A stretch of 10,693 nt of DNA, taken from Verrucomicrobiota bacterium. GTDB taxonomy: Bacteria; Verrucomicrobiota; Kiritimatiellia; JAAZAB01. Below the pieces are notes generated by a model that saw only the letters and a list, made by a program, of their open reading frames with translations, was not told the DNA's origin and did no database searches. The position numbers and the translations under genes were made by a program. The DNA is taken from NCBI GenBank assembly GCA_018896395.1, contig JAHIMN010000192.1, positions 1-10,693 of the forward strand, written 5' to 3'. Positions 5,949 to 10,693 of the stretch are shown here, piece by piece. Positions within the stretch are counted from its first letter, which is position 1, and each line of letters opens with the position of its first letter.

Positions 5949-7847
5949 ATGCATTCATTCACCCTCGACCTGAATACCTGCCCCATGGAACTGCGGCGGG
6001 GCCTGGGCGAAATCAAGGCCGACTATCCCAATCGTTTCACGACCTCCAGTCGCGCCCAGAAGGTGGTTTTTGTCAAGGACCCGGCGCGGGAGCAGGGTGG
6101 CCTGGCGGTCGTGAAGTCGCCGGCACGGATAGTCGTGAAATACGGGCGCAAAACAGACGCATTCCGCGCGCTGGGTCGCCTGATGGGCGAAGAAGGCCCA
6201 GCCGCCCTTAAGGCCGATTTCACCGAAACCCCGCGGTTCGACATGCTGGGCGTCATGGTGGACTGCTCGCGCAACGGGGTCCTGCGGCCGGACATGACCA
6301 AGGTGCTGTTGCGCCGCTGGGCGCTGATGGGCCTGAATATGTGCATGCTCTACACCGAGGACACGTACGAAGTGCCCGACGAGCCGTTTTTCGGCTACCT
6401 GCGCGGCCGCTACACGTGGGAGGAGCTGAAGGACCTGGATGCCTACGCCGACGCCCTGGGTATCGAAATGATCCCGTGCATCCAGACGCTGGGGCATCTG
6501 GCGCAGATTCTGCAATGGCCGGCCTACGCGAACTATCGCGATACCGCCGGCGTCATCCTGGCCAATGACAATAAGACCTATATCCTGCTTGAAAAAATGA
6601 TCACCGCCGCCACGGCGCCATTTCGCTCGCGGCGCATTCACGTCGGCATGGATGAGGCCCACGGCATCGGCACCGGCCGTTACCGCGCACAGTTTGGCGA
6701 CGAAAGTCCGTTCACCATCATCAACCGGCATTTAAAACGCGTGCGCAGTCTGTGCCGCAAGCTGGGGGTGCGGCCGATGATCTGGAGCGACATGTATTTC
6801 CGGCTGGGATCCAAGACCAACGACTACTATGACCGTGACAGCAGGATCCCGCGCAAGGTCGTGACCGGCATTCCCCGCGATGTGGACCTGGTGTATTGGG
6901 ATTATTATCACACCGGCGTCGAATTTTACGAGGATTGGATTGACCGCCATCGCTCCCTGGGCTCGGAGCCGATCATGGCCGGCGGCGTGTGGACCTGGAA
7001 CCATTTTTGGGCGTCCCTGCCGTTCTCGTTCACCACCACCGAGGCCGCCATGCGCGCCTGTAAAAACAAGAAATTGCGCCAGGCGTTCACGACCATGTGG
7101 GGTGATGACGGCATGGAATGCGATCTCTTCTCGGCGCTCCCCGGTCTCCAGTTTTTCGCGGAACACGGCTATGCCGACCGCGTGGATGATACGCTGCTGC
7201 GCGCCAATTTCCGCGGCATCTGCAATGCCGAGTTCGATACCTGGGTCAAGGCCTGCGACTTGGACCAGATTCCGGAAATCAGCAATCCCAAAACGAGCCA
7301 TGGCAATGCCAGCAAGTGGTTGTTATGGCAGGATCCCCTGCTGAGTATTTTCGATCCGCTGATCAAGAATCCATCCGTGTTGCAAGCGCACTACGAAAAG
7401 CTGGCGGAAACCCTGCTCCGCGCGGCCCGGCGTTCACCCGCCAACCGGCGGCTCCTGTTCCCCGCCCGCGTGGCGCGTGCGGTGGCGTTAAAATGCAACC
7501 TGCGCCGCGAACTGGCCCTGGCTTACCGGGCCGGGAACCATACCCGCCTGTGGCATTTGACCAAGGATATCAAGGCCCTGGGTAAGGCGGTGGCCAAACT
7601 GCGCGACGAACACTGCGCTCTCTGGTTGAGCCTGTACAAACCGTTCGGCCTGGAAGTGCTCGAATGCCGGTACGGCGGCCTGCAGGCGCGGCTGGAGGGC
7701 CTAAACAGCCGGATTGATGATTACCTGAAAGGGAGGATCCGGGATATTCCCGAACTGGCCGCTAAACTGGAGCCGCTGGGTTCCACGCCCGCGGGTGACT
7801 GCTCGTTTAATCACGAGCGGGCGGCCACGCCCAGTGTCATCAAATGA
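5949..7847 (+). CDS. GH20 beta-N-acetylhexosaminidase, intracellular type
   Basis: This 632-residue glycoside hydrolase of family 20 removes terminal N-acetylhexosamine (GlcNAc/GalNAc) from oligosaccharides by substrate-assisted catalysis. An N-terminal region of about 95 residues precedes the TIM-barrel, which begins at RFDMLGVMVDCSRNG (97 on). Family marks are MGLNMCMLYTEDTYEVP (127-143), a central IEMIPCIQTLGHL (172-184), the catalytic Asp-Glu pair D235-E236 in HVGMDEAHGIGTGRY, the WSDMYFR segment (279-285), VYWDYY (315-320), and MWGDDGMECDLFSALP (383-398). A helical C-terminal domain (about 455-610) carries LLWQDPLLSIFD (458-469) and a W...KPFG...RYGGL segment, as in intracellular bacterial GH20 proteins. 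There is no signal peptide or transmembrane segment, so it should act in the cytoplasm on imported sugar. A GGAAAG precedes the start by about 9 nt. Its stop overlaps the next start. The precise substrate is not shown. Confidence 0.88.
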   Translation: MHSFTLDLNTCPMELRRGLGEIKADYPNRFTTSSRAQKVVFVKDPAREQGGLAVVKSPARIVVKYGRKTDAFRALGRLMGEEGPAALKADFTETPRFDMLGVMVDCSRNGVLRPDMTKVLLRRWALMGLNMCMLYTEDTYEVPDEPFFGYLRGRYTWEELKDLDAYADALGIEMIPCIQTLGHLAQILQWPAYANYRDTAGVILANDNKTYILLEKMITAATAPFRSRRIHVGMDEAHGIGTGRYRAQFGDESPFTIINRHLKRVRSLCRKLGVRPMIWSDMYFRLGSKTNDYYDRDSRIPRKVVTGIPRDVDLVYWDYYHTGVEFYEDWIDRHRSLGSEPIMAGGVWTWNHFWASLPFSFTTTEAAMRACKNKKLRQAFTTMWGDDGMECDLFSALPGLQFFAEHGYADRVDDTLLRANFRGICNAEFDTWVKACDLDQIPEISNPKTSHGNASKWLLWQDPLLSIFDPLIKNPSVLQAHYEKLAETLLRAARRSPANRRLLFPARVARAVALKCNLRRELALAYRAGNHTRLWHLTKDIKALGKAVAKLRDEHCALWLSLYKPFGLEVLECRYGGLQARLEGLNSRIDDYLKGRIRDIPELAAKLEPLGSTPAGDCSFNHERAATPSVIK

Positions 7848-8521
7848 AACGACAGGTTATCATTTTCGACCTTGATGGCACACTGATTGATTCGCGCCAG
7901 GATCTCGCTACCGGCATTAACCTGATGCGTCGGCATTACGGCTTGGGCCCCCTGCCGGTCGAGACCGTGGTCAGTTTTGTGGGTGAAGGCGTCCGCAACC
8001 TGGTATCCCGCTCACTGCAGGACGCCCCCTCCTGGCTCCGCGAGAGCGCTACGTCCAGGCAAGCCGCCGTGGACCTTGAGGAAGCGGTCCGGCTGGACGG
8101 CGAGTTTTACCGTCAGCACATCCATGATGAGACCACGCTGTATCCCGGCGTTCGGGATGGGCTCAATCGCCTGGCGCTAGCCGGTCATGCGTTGGCCCTG
8201 CTCAGCAATAAACCCGGGGCCGCCAGCCGGGAAATCCTGCGCCATTTCGAGATCGAAGCGCTTTTCGCCAGCATTATCGGCGGCGACAGCGGCGTGCCCT
8301 TAAAGCCCAATCCGGAGGCAGTATTTGCCATTCTGCGGTCCGTCGGCGGCGAACGCGCGGATACCTGGATGGTCGGCGATAATCACACCGACATCGCCGC
8401 CGCGCACCGCGCGGGTATTCATAGCATCTTTGTGACTTATGGGATAGGAACGCCGGGCGCCGAGATGCCCGAACGAACGGCCGCCGGTTTTGATGCAGTG
8501 ACCCGTCTGTTCTTGAATTAG
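7844..8521 (+). CDS. HAD-family phosphatase, phosphoglycolate phosphatase-like
   Basis: This 225-residue haloacid-dehalogenase hydrolase is built like phosphoglycolate phosphatases (Gph). The motifs are nucleophile D9 and acid D11 in FDLDGTLID (motif I), S121 in LLSNKPG (motif II), K154 in PLKPNPEAV (motif III) and D179/D183 in MVGDNHTDI (motif IV). A helical C1 cap domain occupies about residues 17-90, including VSFVGEGVRNLV. All catalytic residues are present. The start codon overlaps the hexosaminidase stop (ATGA at 7844-7847) and no Shine-Dalgarno is visible, so translation is probably coupled. Gph salvages 2-phosphoglycolate from DNA repair, but HAD enzymes are promiscuous; the coupling to GH20 allows a sugar-phosphate role. 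A hairpin follows the stop. Confidence 0.9.
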   Translation: MKRQVIIFDLDGTLIDSRQDLATGINLMRRHYGLGPLPVETVVSFVGEGVRNLVSRSLQDAPSWLRESATSRQAAVDLEEAVRLDGEFYRQHIHDETTLYPGVRDGLNRLALAGHALALLSNKPGAASREILRHFEIEALFASIIGGDSGVPLKPNPEAVFAILRSVGGERADTWMVGDNHTDIAAAHRAGIHSIFVTYGIGTPGAEMPERTAAGFDAVTRLFLN

Positions 8522-8527
8522 GCCCCG

Positions 8528-8542
8528 ATGCGCGAAGCGCAT
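8528..8542 (+). terminator. Compact hairpin after the HAD gene
   Basis: ATGCGC (8528-8533) pairs perfectly with GCGCAT (8537-8542) over a GAA loop, 7 nt after the stop. It lacks a T-run, so it may be a Rho-type end, an mRNA-stabilising stem, or the first part of the repeat region that follows. Confidence 0.3.
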
Positions 8543-8563
8543 ACTTCAGGGCGACTATTTCAT

Positions 8564-8657
8564 GTGGGAGGCGCACTACCTGCCCGCAGTGCTACGCACA
8601 GCGTTGCAGGCGGGTGTGCGGCGATGATCGCGGCGCGTAGCGCCCCTCCTACCAACT
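8564..8657. repeat. REP-like composite palindrome in the spacer
   Basis: The ends are imperfect inverted repeats: GTGGGAGG-CGC at 8564-8574 against GCGCCCCTCCTACC near 8640-8653. Inside are further pairings, including CCTGC with GCAGG, CCCGC with GCGGG, and a perfect hairpin GGCGC-GTA-GCGCC at 8632-8644. The layout is that of a dispersed REP-type or small MITE-type element rather than a gene. No second copy lies in this window, so its dispersal cannot be shown here. Confidence 0.6.
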
Positions 8658-8660
8658 TTG

Positions 8661-8698
8661 TCCGCCGCAGGCAGACCCGTCTCAGGCGGAAAATTTCT
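8661..8698 (+). terminator. Stem-loop with AT tail, possible terminator or repeat end
   Basis: TCCGCC (8661-8666) pairs with GGCGGA (8685-8690), with an inner AGAC (8673-8676) / GTCT (8679-8682), and AAAATTTC follows. It resembles a bidirectional weak terminator but lacks a proper T-run on the + strand. It could also be part of the neighbouring repeat element. Confidence 0.3.
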
Positions 8699-8730
8699 AT
8701 CCGTCGAATTCGTGCATAAGAAAAAACACC

Positions 8731-9714
8731 ATGGATAACCCCCAACCCATCCGCGCCCTCTGCCTGCTTTCCGGCGGGCTGGATAGCCGGTTGGCCGCAC
8801 GATTGTTGCTGGAGCAGGGCATCGAAGTCCAGGGAGTGACGTTCACCAGCATTTTTTTCGGCGCGCGGGCGGGGGAACGGGCGGCCGGTCAACTGGACGT
8901 TCCGCTGTTGATTGAAGATTTTACACCAACCATCCTGGCCATTCTTGCCCATCCCAGGCATGGGTTCGGGGCCGGGTTGAACCCATGCATAGACTGCCAC
9001 ATTGCCATGGTTCGGCGGGCGGGCGAACTGATGCGGGAACACGGCTTTCAGTTTGTCAGCACCGGCGAGGTACTGAACCAGCGGCCCATGTCCCAGCACC
9101 GCAAGGCGCTCCAGCAGGTGGCGTCGGAATCGGGTGTCGGCGATTATCTCCTGCGGCCGCTGAGCGCCAAGCTGTTGCCGGAGACCGAACCGGAAAAACG
9201 GAGCTGGGTGGACCGCGCAAGGTTGTTGGCGTTCGAAGGTCGTAACCGCAAGCCCCAGATGGCCTTGGCCCGCGAACTCGGTATTACCGGGTATCCCCAG
9301 CCGGCCGGCGGCTGTCTGCTGACCGATCCCGCGTACGGCCAACGTCTCAAGGATTTGAAAACCCACGAGGGCCTGGACATAATCCCGATTCTCCGCCTGC
9401 GCTTAGGCCGGCATTTCCGGGTGGGCGCGGTGCGGGTGATCGTGGGTCGGAACCAGGCGGAGAACGAACAGCTTGAAAAGGAACGCAACGCCGGCGAATA
9501 TCTGCTAAAAGCCAAGGATGTGCCGGGTCCCAGCGCCATCCTGCCTCCGGGTGCCACGGAAGACGAACTCCAGCAGGCCGCCGCGCTTTGCGCGCGCTAC
9601 AGCGACTTTCTCCCCGGTCAGCCAGTGGTCATGGAAATCCAAGGCCCCCAGGGCCCGCGCACGCTTGCCATCTTACCGGCCACGCCGGACATGATTGAAA
9701 GCCGGCGGATATAG
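8731..9714 (+). CDS. ThiI/MnmA-like PP-loop RNA thiolation protein with NFACT-R-like C-terminus
   Basis: This 327-residue soluble protein has an N-terminal PP-loop ATP pyrophosphatase domain with SGGLDS at 14-19, as in tRNA thiouridine synthases that adenylate a uridine carbon and insert sulfur. Cysteines C86 and C89 (NPCIDCHIAM) and C195 (PAGGCLLTDP) sit where the MnmA/ThiI-like families keep their sulfur-handling cysteines. A conserved block STGEVLNQRPMSQH (110-123) resembles the ThiI TGxxLxQ segment. The tail from about 215 (RLRLGRHFRVGA, VIVGRNQAENEQLEKE) resembles the NFACT-R RNA-binding domain, known fused to such PP-loop domains. I infer a role in thiolation of tRNA or other RNA. It differs from classical ThiI in having no visible THUMP or rhodanese domain. 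No Shine-Dalgarno is clear at this ATG. No sulfur-carrier gene lies beside it. Confidence 0.8.
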   Translation: MDNPQPIRALCLLSGGLDSRLAARLLLEQGIEVQGVTFTSIFFGARAGERAAGQLDVPLLIEDFTPTILAILAHPRHGFGAGLNPCIDCHIAMVRRAGELMREHGFQFVSTGEVLNQRPMSQHRKALQQVASESGVGDYLLRPLSAKLLPETEPEKRSWVDRARLLAFEGRNRKPQMALARELGITGYPQPAGGCLLTDPAYGQRLKDLKTHEGLDIIPILRLRLGRHFRVGAVRVIVGRNQAENEQLEKERNAGEYLLKAKDVPGPSAILPPGATEDELQQAAALCARYSDFLPGQPVVMEIQGPQGPRTLAILPATPDMIESRRI

Positions 9715-9914
9715 GATGTCAACTTTAATCCTTGCCGGATCTGGTTAAAGCCAAGAAGACCTAACGCGACAAGGACTGGCCGATAATTCGACGACTGGTG
9801 GAAGCCCATTACGCGCAGAATCAGCAGCGGCCGACATCGAAACAGATTTCGTTCTGGCTAAAGGAGGCGCGGACGCCGTCAAAGCGATTTCTTATCATTA
9901 ATGGGTGCGCATAA
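9715..9914 (+). pseudogene. Decayed 3' end of a protein gene (DLVKAKKT-stop-RDKDWPIIRRLVEAHY)
   Basis: One frame reads, from 9729, SLPDLVKAKKT, then TAA at 9762-9764, then RDKDWPIIRRLVEAHYAQNQ and QRPTSKQISFWLKEARTP before drifting and stopping at 9912-9914. The text looks like real protein: a charged basic segment, an amphipathic RRLVEAHY helix, and a tryptophan-containing helix. The frame is open for 49 codons after the stop. The TAA could be a CAA (Gln) by one change. The upstream end also has a stop (TAA at 9726-9728), and a preceding Asp-Val-Asn-Phe in another frame suggests a small indel. I recall related wording at the C-termini of small hypothetical proteins, perhaps nucleotidyltransferase-like, but cannot confirm the family. 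No start codon, N-terminus or ribosome site remains. It abuts the end of the preceding gene. Confidence 0.5.
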
Positions 9915-9929
9915 ACAAGGAGAGCAACG

Positions 9930-10693
9930 ATGACGAGAAAACTACTGTATCTATCGAGACAAGATGTCGAGGCCGTGAAGATCAGCATGTGGGAGATTAT
10001 CGCCGCGCTCGATCAGATGTTCAGAGAGAAAGGGCAAGGAAAAGTTGAAATGCCGCCCAAACCCGGCATCCATACCCGGCCGGATGCGTTTATCCATGCC
10101 ATGCCGGCGTATATTCCGAGTGCGGCCGCCGCCGGGATGAAATGGGTTTCGGGCTACCCGGAGAATCTGAGGAAAGGCTTGCCCTATATCTCCGGGCTGC
10201 TCATTCTGAATGACCCGGAAACAGGAAGCCCCATATCGGTGATGGACTGCGCCTGGATCACCGCGATGCGCACCGGCGCCGCTACGGCGATCTCGGCGAA
10301 GTACCTGGCCCGCAAAGAGAGCTCGAGCGTCGGCATTTTTGCCTGTGGTGTGCAGGGAAGAAGCAACCTTGAGGCGCTATCATGCCTGTTCAAGATCAAG
10401 AAGGTGAAGGCCTACGACAAGTACCCCGAAGCCGCTCAGAAATTTGCCAAGGAAATGTCGGGGAAAATCGGAGTTGAGATTGAGGTGGTCAAGAAAGTCA
10501 GGCAAGTCGTTTCCGGCATGGATCTGGTGGTCACCAGCGGCCCGCTTTTCAAAATACCCCAGCCGGTTATTGAAGCCGGATGGCTGCCGGCCGGTTCATT
10601 CGCCAGTCTGGTCGATCTGGATTCCTATTGGTCCGGCGCAGCTCTGGCCGAAGCCGACAAAATTGCCACGGACGACAGGGCTCAGATGAGCTA
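9930..10693 (+). CDS. Ornithine cyclodeaminase / mu-crystallin family protein, N-terminal 254 residues (3' end outside window)
   Basis: The frame stays open from the ATG at 9930 to the window edge. A clear ribosome site, AAGGAG at 9917-9922, lies 7 nt before it. The protein matches the NAD(P)-dependent family that includes ornithine cyclodeaminase, archaeal alanine dehydrogenase, ketimine reductases and mu-crystallin. Visible marks are EMPPKPGIH (40-48), GMKWVSGYPEN (69-79) with the substrate-site lysine, MDCAWITAMRTGAATA (105-120), the nucleotide-binding stretch GIFACGVQGRSNLEAL (135-150), and acidic D163 at the end of the next strand. The usual first glycine of the GxGxxG loop is alanine here (A138), while G140 and G143 are kept. 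Substrate cannot be assigned from sequence; the family covers several amino-acid dehydrogenases and cyclising deaminases. The gene follows the decayed remnant directly and appears to start its own unit. Confidence 0.88.
   Translation, partial: MTRKLLYLSRQDVEAVKISMWEIIAALDQMFREKGQGKVEMPPKPGIHTRPDAFIHAMPAYIPSAAAAGMKWVSGYPENLRKGLPYISGLLILNDPETGSPISVMDCAWITAMRTGAATAISAKYLARKESSSVGIFACGVQGRSNLEALSCLFKIKKVKAYDKYPEAAQKFAKEMSGKIGVEIEVVKKVRQVVSGMDLVVTSGPLFKIPQPVIEAGWLPAGSFASLVDLDSYWSGAALAEADKIATDDRAQMS

Noticed and set aside
5955..6731. A 258-codon minus-strand frame opposite the hexosaminidase
   Set aside because: The + strand carries the GH20 catalytic motif in this stretch. The antisense text has no recognisable fold.
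3814..8563. ACTATTTCAT shared at 3814-3823 and 8554-8563, each about 35 nt after a stop codon
   Set aside because: A shared 10-mer is expected by chance many times in a window this size. The flanking match (GC then A or G) adds too little to call a repeat.

Overview
The window is a moderately GC-rich bacterial chromosome segment. All seven complete genes and both edge-truncated genes lie on the + strand. Every gene I can name is metabolic, transport or RNA-modification housekeeping. I see no phage, transposase, CRISPR or toxin-antitoxin module, and no rRNA or tRNA gene. The mix is a ketol-acid reductoisomerase of the fungal/plant-like type, a TGS-domain nucleoside kinase, an intracellular GH20 hexosaminidase and a PP-loop thiouridylase-like protein. 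With many short palindromic intergenic repeats, this fits an anaerobic or free-living member of the PVC group (Verrucomicrobiota, Lentisphaerota, Kiritimatiellota) or a similar lineage. That placement is inference from gene type only and is weak.

Layout. (a) 1-412: the C-terminus of a ROK-family sugar kinase, then a small hairpin with a T-run. (b) 413-2369: a phosphate-uptake pair, a PhoU-like DUF47 protein followed 19 nt later by a PiT-family transporter. (c) 2370-2680: a 311-nt spacer with a candidate promoter and a strong Shine-Dalgarno site. (d) 2681-3778: ilvC. (e) 3779-4103: a spacer with a hairpin and the first copy of a nested palindromic repeat. (f) 4104-5777: the TGS/uridine-kinase-like protein. 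(g) 5778-5948: the second copy of the repeat and a candidate promoter. (h) 5949-8521: GH20 hexosaminidase overlapping a HAD phosphatase by ATGA, a translationally coupled pair. (i) 8522-8730: a dense set of REP-like palindromes. (j) 8731-9714: a ThiI/MnmA-like PP-loop protein with an NFACT-R-like tail. (k) 9715-9914: what looks like the decayed 3' end of a protein gene, with in-frame stops. (l) 9930-end: an ornithine cyclodeaminase/mu-crystallin family gene that runs off the window.

How the genes work together. DUF47-PiT is a recognised phosphate-uptake unit. GH20 plus HAD may form a small intracellular unit releasing hexosamine from imported oligosaccharide and dephosphorylating a metabolite; the ROK kinase fragment could belong to the same sugar economy but is separated by several units. 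ilvC, the nucleoside kinase, the thiouridylase-like gene and the cyclodeaminase look like independent single-gene units.

I do not see a convincing new multi-gene system. The most interesting signals are the paired nested-palindrome repeats bracketing the kinase gene, with differing but still paired stems; the decayed gene before the cyclodeaminase; and the PP-loop/NFACT-R protein.
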